A DNA stretch of 64,000 nt from Hypholoma sublateritium FD-334 SS-4 (lineage: Eukaryota > Basidiomycota > Agaricomycetes > Agaricales > Strophariaceae): positions 62,001-126,000 of the forward strand of contig KN817544.1 of the NCBI GenBank assembly GCA_000827495.1, read 5' to 3'. Made by a program: the position numbers and the translations under genes. Shown here piece by piece: positions 40,531 through 49,956 of this stretch. How positions within the stretch are numbered: the stretch's first letter is position 1; each line of letters begins with the position of its first letter. The notes beneath the pieces are model-generated. The model searched no databases and had not been told where the DNA came from. It saw nothing but the letters and a program-made list of their open reading frames with translations.

Positions 40531-41043
40531 TCAACTGTCGTCGCCGCCGTCGCGTCGATGTTTAGAGTGACCAGGCTTCTTACTTGAACGTTTCCGATGA
40601 ACGTCACGATGATCAACAACGACGTTCCACCCCTCAAACTTTGTCCTCGCGAGTTCTTCGACGACTGCCACGCTCCGGTGTTTACCCATCTCACAGTTCA
40701 CGCCTACTTTCAATTCCTTCTCGCCACGAGCTCCCACCTCGTCCAATTCGGCGCGTATACGTCCGCAGATTTCGCTGAACCTTGCCAACACCTCCTCATT
40801 CACGAAAAGCCAGTCGCGCAGGGGCTTCGAGAGCCCTGTTTGGCCTGATCGGATGGTCTTAGGCGGGTTAGGAAGTGTGCGCAGGTCGACTGCGATTCGC
40901 GGTGGGGTAGCTAGTGGCCCAAAACGGTGACCATAGGAGGTAATGTATAGTGTAGGGAAGTCGTTTTCGAGCGGGCTTAAGTACTTTTGGTTAACATGTA
41001 GGCGTGCACCGAGCGCCTCGGGGGACGTTGGGTGATTAGACAT
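40531..41043 (-). CDS. RapZ C-terminal-domain-like protein
   Basis: Single exon, 170 aa. The core ITSYGHRFGPLATPPRIAVD, then LRTLPNPPKTIRSGQTG, and VGVNCEMGKHRSVAVVEELA matches the C-terminal domain of bacterial RNase adaptor RapZ. There the conserved blocks are SFGFKYG, D-R-LPNP, a TG-rich loop and G-x-HRSV. The N-terminal kinase-like domain of RapZ is absent, so this is the small domain alone, with a basic His/Lys/Arg tail (HRKRSSKKPGHSKHRRDGG). Similar stand-alone forms occur in fungi; their job is unknown. The C-GKHRS loop looks able to bind phosphate or a small ligand. An intron-poor short gene; assignment rests on motif memory. Confidence 0.7.
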   Translation of the reverse strand: MSNHPTSPEALGARLHVNQKYLSPLENDFPTLYITSYGHRFGPLATPPRIAVDLRTLPNPPKTIRSGQTGLSKPLRDWLFVNEEVLARFSEICGRIRAELDEVGARGEKELKVGVNCEMGKHRSVAVVEELARTKFEGWNVVVDHRDVHRKRSSKKPGHSKHRRDGGDDS

Positions 41044-41620
41044 GGTAGGACATGGTACGGGCTGGGTACGGGCTTGACTCGCTGTGACTTCTCTAAAAAT
41101 AGATGCACAGCCTCCGGGGTGCCAGTTGCAGTGTGCACAGACTTTCTACCAACTTTTCACAGTACTTATCTGTTTTTTTTGGCCGACGCCGTTCGACACC
41201 GCGTATATGTGGCAGCGGTTTGCAACGGTACTGTAATCATATGAATAGCAAGCAGCCTTGAGTAAGTACTGTACTTGGCAGATTCGGACGAATCTATTAT
41301 CTAATCGCTGGTGCTTGCAGTCGATTTGCTCTTATTTTTCCCAGATTTTTCCTAGCTCTGCCATTTTTGATGTCTACATGGATCTACCGACCAAAAAGAT
41401 GGGCTGTGCAGGAGTTCAGTAGCGGCTGTTGACGGACACTTGTTGCTCTGCTGAACGTCCAAGTACATCTGTCCTGACTAAATTACATTGCACCGCCTTC
41501 CGATTGGTGTACACGCTCAGATCTATAAAAGCAATTGTCGTTTCCAGTGCCACTTCTTTCACGGTTCATCTCCACCACCCCCTTCGACCATCCTTTATAC
41601 ATTACCACAACATCACCACC
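41044..41620. other. Spacer between divergent genes
   Basis: Holds the promoters of the RapZ-like (minus) and barrel-like (plus) genes. A TATA-like box occurs at 41,524-41,531. The last 50 bases are C/A-rich with repeated CACC, a common strong fungal leader. No gene is seen. Confidence 0.4.
41524..41531 (+). promoter_or_regulatory. TATA-like box
   Basis: tataaaag lies about 90 bases before the start codon of the barrel-like protein. Confidence 0.45.
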
Positions 41621-42271
41621 ATGCCGATACACGAGATCATCATGTTCAACGCTTCGGAAGCCTTTGCTACCGATCCCGCTGGTACACTCAAGCCCGCGGC
41701 AGAGTTCTTCAGCAAAACCGGTGGATGCCTTGGGTAAGATCTGCAGCCTATCTGTCTGTCGATATATGGCCTGATTCGCGGGATCATTACAGTGTTTGGG
41801 GAGGCATAGCTGAAGAAGAAAAGACCGGATACATCGTCATCGGTGGGGACTCTTCCAAACGGATCTCGAATGCAAGCTAATCTTCTCGCCAATCAAATAG
41901 CCTGGGAGACCTTCGAGCACCACCAAGCGATCATGGATGCTCCAGGATACCCTGGGACGACTGGACTAGCTCCAGTATTCGCGGGAGAGACAAAGAAAGT
42001 CTACCACGTCGAGTTAACCGAAAGCCCCGACGAGGCACTTTCCATGCCCACAACAGAGATCTTGTCTATGTCGCTGAAGAAAAATAAGACGAGAGCAGAC
42101 TTGGCCGGCGCCCTTGATATCTTGACCGCTAGGCTCACGGCAGAGGAAGGGTGCTCGAACACTTACGCTTGGGGACAGACGCGTGAGGATCCAAATAGGA
42201 CGGTGTACCTTTTCCTTGGATGGGAAAGCACTAAGGCAAGAAAATTATTTGGAGATCCAATTAAAATCTGA
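41621..42271 (+). CDS. ABM/dimeric alpha-beta barrel-like protein
   Basis: Three exons. Exon 1 starts MPIHEIIMFNASEAFATDP. Exon 2 gives VWGGIAEEEKTGYIVI. Exon 3 begins AWETFEHHQAIMDAPGYPG and runs to KLFGDPIKI. The second junction skips a stretch in which the unspliced frame would end in a stop (41,880). The pattern of a strand, helix and YIVIAWETFEHHQ resembles ferredoxin-like dimeric barrels (antibiotic biosynthesis monooxygenase type), and the second half repeats it weakly (NRTVYLFLGWES). So this may be a two-repeat barrel, about 180 aa. Basidiomycetes have many such small proteins without assigned reactions. Confidence 0.65.
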
Positions 42272-43135
42272 TTGTAATCCACCATAACAGAGGCATTTTG
42301 CGATTGTGGGGCAGCGCTCGTATTCGGACGATATTCTAAACTTATTCTCGCAGGTTGATATAAAGATGCTGCACATCGGCTTCAACAAAGTGGTCTGAAC
42401 ATGAACATGAAATCTTCCACTGCATAGCAGCAAATATTTTTCTTCGCAATCTTTGTTGCTCATTAGCTAGTACTATTGACAATTTAGATACCTACCTGAC
42501 TGTAATAAATAAATCAGAAGTTGCTGAAGAAATTCTTTTAAATCAAATCCCGTTGAAGCTTGAAGGTCCACTTCTCACTCAAGAACTCTGGTCATATCCC
42601 GCAACTCATCAACTATGCCAATTTACATTGGCCTATTGTCAGTTTCGGTGCCTGATGATGCGGGTAGATATTCCTCCGCTGCTACGTAGCTGCGGCTGCG
42701 GCACTGCCGGCTTCAATTGTCAAGTGGCAAGTCCTTTTGACTTCATTTTTTCCCCTGCCAGTGGGGTACTTTTAATATGAAAGGACGCCACGACTGTTAC
42801 ACATCTCCGATTGCTCAGGTGGATGACGAGTATGTATATTTGAATACTCCAATTCGACCACAATGGTTCATGCTATGGTCGATGTTCCCTTACATTAGAG
42901 CTGTGCTACCGCAGCTTTTGGCCAGCTGACATGTTCAAGGCTCGAGCTAGAGACTAGAGTAGCCTGTGTGCATGCGGCTTTGCCGCAGCATCTCTTGTGC
43001 GGCTGAAACTTGCTCTTGGCATTTTTTGTTCAAGGCAGTGTATGTGGAATAACTATAACAGGATGGATTCTGCTCGAGGGCTGAGTAAAATCACTCCATC
43101 AACCTGCACTCCACCGACCTTGATAACGAATAATC
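42272..43135. other. Intergenic region before the Cys-tail genes
   Basis: No supported gene. AT-rich from 42,280 to 42,560, then mixed. No tandem array was seen. Confidence 0.35.
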
Positions 43136-43790
43136 ATGGAGCCAGCGAAATCGATGCCCACTGTAACTCAGCCCAGGGCGTCATTTGAAATGAGTGAGGA
43201 CATGACCCAGAGCTGCTCGTAACATTATTGTAGAAATTGACCAGTATCTGCTCGATCAATCATTAACAGAAGCTACTGCCAACATCCCGGACCGCCTCAA
43301 TAAAGGCGAGAACGCTGAGGGCTGTAGCGCACACGATGTGACAGAAATCCATCAGAAGCATGGAAAGGCATCTCGCCTTCGTGGCGGGGGATGCGGCAAG
43401 GTAATTACAACATCTACTGGCAGGCGAAATGCTCGCGCCGTTTGGCAGGATGTCTTCTGGATCACTTATCATCTTTGTTATGTGTGTAGGATTGCTTCTT
43501 GTGCTGTGTCGGATGTTTTCTCTGCTTCGGTGAGCTTCACCGCTGATGCTGCGCTTTCAAATATATTAATCGCGCCTACATTGATGACAGAGTGCTGTGA
43601 GGTATGAATATTCATCTGTTCATCTGTATCCTTTCTATGGCTGTTATACGTCGGATATCTGATCTTCTTTTCTTCAGGTGTGCTGTGGTTGCATAGCAGA
43701 TATCGTCTGTGAGTTTTATTCGGCTATACCGCAATTGGATAGATTTTGACTTCTCGATATGAAGGTTGTCCATGCGAATTATGCTGTTAG
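43136..43790 (+). CDS. Small cysteine-tail protein, paralogue A
   Basis: Not visible as a single frame. Six exons (43136-43193, 43270-43400, 43490-43529, 43591-43601, 43678-43708, 43765-43790) join with GT-AG ends to give 98 aa. The N-terminal half is polar (MEPAKSMPTVTQPRASFEM). A shared KASRLRGGGCGK follows, then a 35-residue tail with 15 cysteines: DCFLCCVGCFLCFE, CCEVCCGCIADIV, CCPCELCC. The fourth exon has only 11 nt. No signal peptide; the Cys pairs mixed with Phe, Leu and Ile look like a palmitoylated or membrane-attached tail, reminiscent of CYSTM proteins, though not matching that consensus exactly. Function unknown. The tail is about 80% identical to that of paralogue B. I trust the model because B gives the same joins independently. 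Confidence 0.75.
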
Positions 43791-44533
43791 AAATGAGGCA
43801 GACATCGCGGGAGTTGATGTTATCTCTCGAGGTATTAAACGGAGGGCCGTAGGAAGGGTTTCCAAAGGGTTTCGGTTCAATGCACTCAGTCGGACATAGA
43901 TCAATGGACTACTATTAATCACTTTTATTAGTAAAGGCTATGCAGAGGTAAAATTATAGAAATTGCTATACGTCTCTATGTGCTCATATTACTATCTCTG
44001 GATATTGACCGATCCCCAAGTCAACGGAGATGAGGTGACTAAATGTCACTTCGGGGTCTGACAGAACGCTCAGTAATACATACATGGATTTTTTTGAACA
44101 GTGGCTTGGATACTCACCAGGTTCGAGGGACATCCTGATTTATTCTGATGAGGTGGGCGTTCAGGCTGGCTGAGTGATCTCCATCTGTGGATTCCGCCTG
44201 CTGGATTTTAGGTTTAGAACGTCAGAAGGCGATTGGAGCGCTCAGCGAACCCACAATTTGATTACGATTTTGATGAAATCCGCCTGCATACCGTCCAAAT
44301 CGAGGGGTCAATAATATAATCACGCTCACATGCAGGCATCGCCTTGAGCTAATTTGAGACGACCTATAAATAGAACAAAACGTTGTTGGGAATGCATCAT
44401 GTCAAGGGGGCCTGGGGGGGGCCCCTTCCTATATAAGAGCAAGCATTTTTACCCACCGGGCCTTCTCCTCCTCAACACCCGTTGTTATCTCCCTCTTTTT
44501 CTGAAGTACTTCCTCACCCGCCTTGTATCAATA
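43791..44533. other. Spacer between the Cys-tail paralogues
   Basis: No gene seen. Contains the promoter of paralogue B, with a G/C-rich near-palindrome at 44,404-44,428 next to the TATA-like box. Confidence 0.4.
44430..44437 (+). promoter_or_regulatory. TATA-like box of Cys-tail paralogue B
   Basis: tatataag lies about 104 bases before the start codon, after a GGCC-flanked G-run. It suggests a strongly and conditionally expressed gene. Confidence 0.5.
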
Positions 44534-45110
44534 ATGGACGCCGCTTCTAAGACCACCCAGCCCCAGGCTGCCACTCAGATGAGTGAGTGCCATTGCCTGG
44601 CCACTGGGCTCCCAAAAGGCCCAAAATCGTACGACTGCTGACCATTCTGCCTGTCTCCGTGCAGAAGTCATGTCCGTCCCCGAGGGTGCCGCTCAATCCG
44701 CACAACAAGTTCATGAGCACCACCAACACAACAAGGCATCCCGCCTTCGTGGAGGAGGAGCTGGCAAGGTACCTATTGTTCTCGTTGACATCATCTCCTG
44801 TTTTATACGTCATTCTTTGGGGTGACGGATCTATTCTTACATTTTCAATGGCTTTCGAAAACATGTTATTGACACGGCTCCTTTGCATAGGATTGCTTCC
44901 TCGGCCTGATTGGTTGCTTCTTGTGCTTCGGTAAGTCAAAATTCAAAAATGGTTTCGTACTGCAATACCTGATTATGTTTACACAGAATGTTGCGAGGGA
45001 TGCTGCGATTGTATTGGCGACATCATTTGTGAGTTATAAATTATCATGGTACATCGTCTTCAAGTGCTGACCCGACCAACCAAGGCTGCCCTTGCGAGTT
45101 GTGCTGCTAG
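44534..45110 (+). CDS. Small cysteine-tail protein, paralogue B
   Basis: Five exons (44534-44582, 44665-44768, 44891-44930, 44987-45028, 45085-45110) give 86 aa. It begins MDAASKTTQPQAATQMK, continues with a Gln/His-rich spacer (QQVHEHHQHN), then KASRLRGGGAGK and a 35-residue tail with 13 cysteines: DCFLGLIGCFLCFE, CCEGCCDCIGDII, CCPCELCC. Exon 3 (40 nt) and the last exon (26 nt) have the same lengths as in paralogue A. Exon 4 (42 nt) equals exons 4 and 5 of A together (11 plus 31). This agreement supports both models. The lack of a signal peptide and the hydrophobic Cys clusters suggest the inner face of a membrane. A metal-binding role is also possible. No function is known to me. Confidence 0.78.
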
Positions 45111-46569
45111 ATGCTAGATACCTACGTAGTTCACCGACAATAGTTAACAAGAGCTCGGTTCGAAATTAGTCCCGATAAATCATCAATTTCTTCATCTCCT
45201 GTCCCTTTAGGAGCTCTGAAACGCGGTTAAACGGCGAACACGGCACATGCGTTCAGAGCGTGGAGATACTTACACCGTTTTGATCGTTTGGTGTAATATG
45301 TATATTAAAGAGTGCAGTGAAGGATACTCCCAGCTTCGCTGATGCTGGCGAAATTCGGTGAGGGCCAAACTGTGGCCTTAGTCGCGAGACGAGATTCCGA
45401 AAATTGACCAGATAGCTTGCATCAGGGAATGCGAGGATCAAACGGAAGGCTTGACAATCCCCTGGCTCAGCTTGTAATAGACTATTGACGCGTCTTGCGA
45501 TGTGATAGCCAGATACAGAGAGGGAGGGGAAGACCTAGTGGTCTTGGCATCTGTAATAGTTTCCGTTACGTTTTGCGGCCGGAGCTGCGCGAACGCATCC
45601 TGGAGCCTTGTGTCCGAGGTGAGGCAATGCTACGTGCGGGAGGCTGGATATGTCACGCACCAGGCAAAATTGAGAGTCTCCGATAATGAGCAGGGTACGG
45701 CGAATAGAGTTTCTTCCTGTACATAACAATCAGTAATTTGATCCTGACTTCAACATGCTAAGCTGGAATGGTACAGACTGTGCCGCGTTTCTTTCCCTTG
45801 ATCGCGCCCCGTGAACAGCTAGGCAGATCTAGCACCTCAACATCAACCCATTGCTGAGCTAAAATATGCGCGAAATCAATCCAGAGGAGTGCCACAAGTA
45901 GCGCCGCTCGCTGTACCATAAACGATATCGTTGTATGCTTGGAACAGACTAGACGACGATCGAGGATATTTCGCAATGAAGGGCGATAGGACGGGGAACT
46001 ATGAGCTGTCAGCACATCGTACACCGTAAGGTACGCATACTCACTCACTGAAGGGTGTGATTCCATGATGGACTGCGTCGAAGTCACGGTGGACTCGGAG
46101 GTGGAGGAGAAAACCGAACATTCACATAAAATCTAATCTAATCTCTGGAATCTTCTCACGAAAGTACCAAGCGCGTCGCCTGGGAATGGCATTCAACCAA
46201 CTCTGCTCTCAATCGCCTCCTCGCCGCCTATGCTCTCCACTGTCACCGCTATCCAGCAGTCATCTGCAGCCACCGACGTCCTGCACACCTCGCGTATGAC
46301 CGCGGGCTGCGCCAGGACCGGAAATCTCAGGATGACGCCGGTATGCTAGAAGTCCGTACCGCAGCTCAACCTTTACGGGCATTTTGAATGCGTGCTCGGA
46401 AAACGCTGCATCCTTGAGCCTGTCCGAGGGACACTTCGGCAACCGTTTCCGTTCAGCGAAGAACGAATTGCAAAATAAATGCATACAGCATGTTCGAACG
46501 GATGCAAACACTCCCTGAGACACCTAAATGCTGCGTCATATGTGTCTCTGCAACTCCTACAGGGAACCC
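45111..46569. other. Region without a supported gene
   Basis: Minus-strand frames at 45,758-46,087, 45,535-45,729 and 45,253-45,441 could be pieces of one decayed or intron-rich gene (one reads LTVYDVLTAH, then DFAHILAQQWVDVEV). I could not join them without stops. No family is assigned. Confidence 0.3.
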
Positions 46570-46577
46570 TATATAAG
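46570..46577 (+). promoter_or_regulatory. TATA-like box of the CsbD-like gene
   Basis: tatataag lies 83 bases before the start codon at 46,653, in the same form and at a similar distance as before Cys-tail paralogue B. Confidence 0.5.
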
Positions 46578-46652
46578 CCGCCCCCGCCCTATAATTTCCC
46601 TACATTTCTTCTCTCAAATCATCGACGATTCATCAATCTTTCTTTGAAAATT

Positions 46653-48000
46653 ATGTCTTCTCCGTACACTAAGGCTCACAATGACGCCATGCGCAAGGAC
46701 ACGCAACCCGAGAGCAGTCTTAGGAATGCCACAAGTATGTACTCATTTGTCTCATAAACGTCGAGAGGACTGCCCTCATTAATAAAACTCATAGGCGACG
46801 CAAGCGATATGGACTCGGACACAGCTGCGCGTACTGCTGCAGAAAATCTACGCAACAGCACATACGGTCACTCCCATAGCGATCGCGATAATACTCGGAG
46901 TGGTTTTGGGGGACTCGATGACAGTCGCGGCGCTTCCAAGCGTAGGCTTTTTTCTACCTGATATCACATATGCATCTCATTTATTACTAGCAGAAAGCAC
47001 CCCATCAGAAATAAAAGATGAGTCTGGACTTGCCGACGACATTCATGGTCGTAACGCTGGTGCTGTCCGTGACGCTTTCGATTGTGAGCTGCAACAATTT
47101 ACCTTACAGAGACAAATATCTCACTCAATCTTACCGTCTAGCGGGAACGCGCTCGCACCAGCTATACCACGGCGGCGCGGGTAGCACCTCAGCTCCATTT
47201 GAGACAGGCCAATCCGACTCCTTCATGGGTATACCAAGCACCGGGGTGAACTCTGGCGCAGGTATTCATGCTCAGCAGTATCGTGGTCGCGACGCAGGTG
47301 TGGTGTTCGACGACGAAACCCAGCGTCACGGTGATATACATCACGATTCCACACACCATGCCACTGAGAGTGGACAGCCGTCATGCGTTACGTGCGCTGA
47401 CAAAGGTCACCACAGTTCGTGAATTCCCTCTGTTCAATCTCGACCCAGTTGACGCCTTGCTTGTTAAGTAGCATCAAGTCACAATATCGGCCACCATACC
47501 AGTGGGCATACCATGAGTACAAGTCAGGCTCCCTCTTTCGGTGGAAATGAATCTATGGGTTATGGATCTCGGACGGCAGGAGCTGGTTCCGAGCAACTGG
47601 GGACGAGTCAGACGTCCTCTTTCGGCGGAATAGGGCACGGATCGCAGGCAGTCGGAACTGGTGCCCAAGGAACGAGGATGGGAACTGGCTTCAAGGAAGG
47701 TGGAGATGAATCTTACGGGTCCAAGGTTCAAGGAACTGGAAAGCTATCGGTCACAGATAAATTCATGGGTGAGCTTTATAGTCCTTTCCGATTACGAGAA
47801 TGCTAGATGTAATATTCCGAACAGGTGGCGTAGAAAAAACGGCCGGTAAGGTGACTCGTAACGTTGAAATGGAGAGCCATGGGGCAGCAAGAGAGGTACG
47901 TTGACTTGATGATGTTTCTGTCATCAGTAAGGCATATCTTCAGGCTCTAACATGATCTCATTTCTTTTAGGCGGGAAGTCTGGGGGTTACGAAGAATTAA
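46653..48000 (+). CDS. Hydrophilic CsbD-like stress protein
   Basis: Seven exons can be joined in frame. The N-terminus is polar (MSSPYTKAHNDAMRKD), then SDASDMDSDTAARTAAENLR, then SGLADD and a Gly/His/Ser/Thr-rich middle (YHGGAGSTSAPFETGQSD). A further junction (47,420 to about 47,502, TTCG-GTGAAT style donor to ccag) links to a Gly-rich part (MSTSQAPSFGGNESMGYGS). The end reads KLSVTDKFMGGVEKTAGKVT, then RNVEMESHGAAREAGSLGVTKN-stop. The last 40 residues have the GGxEKxxGKxT pattern of CsbD-like or related small stress proteins. No hydrophobic core, no signal peptide and few Cys suggest a disordered hydrophilin. If the 47,420 join is wrong, there are two short genes instead of one. Confidence 0.6.
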
Positions 48001-48429
48001 AAATAATATCTTATATCTTTATCCCTTCGTTCATTGCTCTATAACTGTAATTTTTCAGTGCGAAGTCGTTTTCTTGGTACGAATGTGATTTATATGTTGC
48101 CCATGATTTTCAAGCACAGCCATAGCGGACTGACATAGCACCTTGAGTGCTACCACAAATATTTAAGCGCTCAGCGGCGGCAAGTTAGCGGAAAGCACCA
48201 CTCGCCTTGGTACATGCTCAGTCGAAGGTGATCAATGCTTTCAGGTTGTATACTTCATTGGTAATTGGTAAAATTCATGGTTTTTAGTTTTACCTCTTTG
48301 GAATCAGTAAGCCCGGGCCATTGATTCCGTTTCGATCACATCGGCACCGGCGGTGACGCGTTGAGCATTACTTACCCCACGTTGTAAGCGTGTTCTCTGC
48401 TTCCTTCCTCCCTTTCCCTGAATGTCTAT
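48001..48429. other. Intergenic region
   Basis: AT-rich 3' region followed by a C/T-rich stretch before the acyltransferase gene. Nothing else is seen. Confidence 0.4.
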
Positions 48430-49890
48430 ATGGGAGCAGTGCGTTCTGCATATCTTCGCCTCTCAGCCCTGGAAATTGACCTAAACTTTTTTTGTAGACT
48501 CGTATTTGCAGGCCACGAGGCCTTTCGCACGATCGTGCCCACAGAACGGGATAGAATACCAATAAATGCAAGCACAGGGATCTATCCAATACTATGCTAC
48601 GCGCCTTTTGTATTCCTGGCCTACCTTTCTCGGCGGCCAGATACATATCCTATACGATTGCTTCTCCTACCAAGCACCATCACTGCGATCCTCGTTGCGT
48701 CATATCGTTTTACCTGGGCAGTACCTGAGCTCAACGTCTATAATTGGGGCCAATGTGCGTTCATTATCTTCACTTAATTCACTTATATCTAACAGATGCT
48801 GGAGTGCAGGCTGCTGGGCTGCTGTAGCTATTGCGAAGTCATTAGAATTTGCCCTCACGAAAGAGGGTATGCTCAAGGTCGGCGAAAGTCAGCCAGGCGT
48901 GAAGAAAGGGAAGGACAAGAACACGACAACTAACGGCTCCGCAGTCGAAGTACCAGAAAGCCCAAGCAATGTATATATCGCTACTTGGTTGTATGATGCA
49001 GTAGACGTCATCCACACTCTACGAGGTCTACGCTGGAAGTTCGGCCAGGGAATGTATATTCCTTCACAAAAACGCCCGCTCGAGCGCTCTGCCTTTCTTC
49101 GCGCCACCTTGATCTCCTTCATTAAGAACTATCTTGTTCTCGACCTCCTAGAAGCGCTCATCAAGCTCTTCCCCGAGGTCGGCACACCAATGGGCGGTTC
49201 CATCTTTTACCCTGACCTCAGCATACCCACACGCTACATCGTATCCACCACCATCCACATTATTACCGGCTCTGCTATTCTTACAGGCTTTTGCATGGTG
49301 TACGACCTCATCACCTTCATCGCTGTGGGACTCCTTGACGGCTCCCCGCTCTCTTGGCCGCCCGTTGTTGACGATCCGTGGAAGTCGGATTCGATGCACC
49401 GCTTCTGGGCGAAGGACTGGCACCAGCTCCTGCGCCAGACATTTATAGTGTTCGGTGGCTACCCAGGTAAATGGCTCGGGGGCAACATCGGCATGATGCT
49501 AGGTACATTCCTTGCGTCGGGGCTCTTCCACGAGTGCGCCATGTACTCCATGGGTCGCGGGTACGACCACAGCGCTACGATTTTCTTCGCCATGCAGGGT
49601 CCCGTCCTCTTTCTGGAACGTCTGTGGTCAAAGAAAACAGGTAGGAGGGTGTCCGGGACATTTGGGAGGATGTGGGTCTTCTTCATAATGTTTATTTGTG
49701 CACAGCCGATGGGTACGCATCTCCCCTTCCCTCCAACCCCCGTCATGGTGCTGATCATCCCGTAGTGAATGGCTGGCACCGTCGTGGTCTGGGCGGTGGG
49801 ATGGTAATTCCTCCATATATAAGTCCGGCGCGGTGGATACTTCTGCCGCTCTTGAAGCGCCTGATTGTGCTCCTCCTTCCCCCTTCGTAG
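48430..49890 (+). CDS. MBOAT / wax-synthase-type acyltransferase
   Basis: Polytopic membrane O-acyltransferase of the fungal wax synthase group. Near the start comes PINASTGIYPILCYAPFVFL, then FTWAVPELNVYNWGQ joined by splicing to CWSAGCWAAVAIAKSLEFAL. The core has VIHTLRGLRWKFGQGMYIP, SFIKNYLVLDLLEALIKLFP and MHRFWAKDWHQLLRQTF. It also has GGNIGMMLGTFLASGLFHEC, in which the H in GLFHE is the conserved catalytic histidine, with the RFW-WHQ motif upstream. About eight membrane helices. The family esterifies fatty alcohols, sterols or terpenoid alcohols; the substrate is unknown. The first exon start (48,430) is the least certain part. Its stop is 66 bp from that of the convergent cyclin gene. 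Confidence 0.82.
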
Positions 49891-49956
49891 CATATTACAA
49901 TAATGTGTATCGCCAGCACCCACTTAATACTTACTTATATATCCCCATCGATATCG

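Noticed and set aside
42272..45300. Search for a third Cys-tail copy and for a CRISPR-like or tandem array
   Set aside because: No further KASRLRGG or CCPCELCC-coding segment and no regularly spaced repeats were seen.
45253..46087. Three minus frames considered as exons of one gene
   Set aside because: Joining them at GT-AG sites gave stops in each frame tried; left unassigned.
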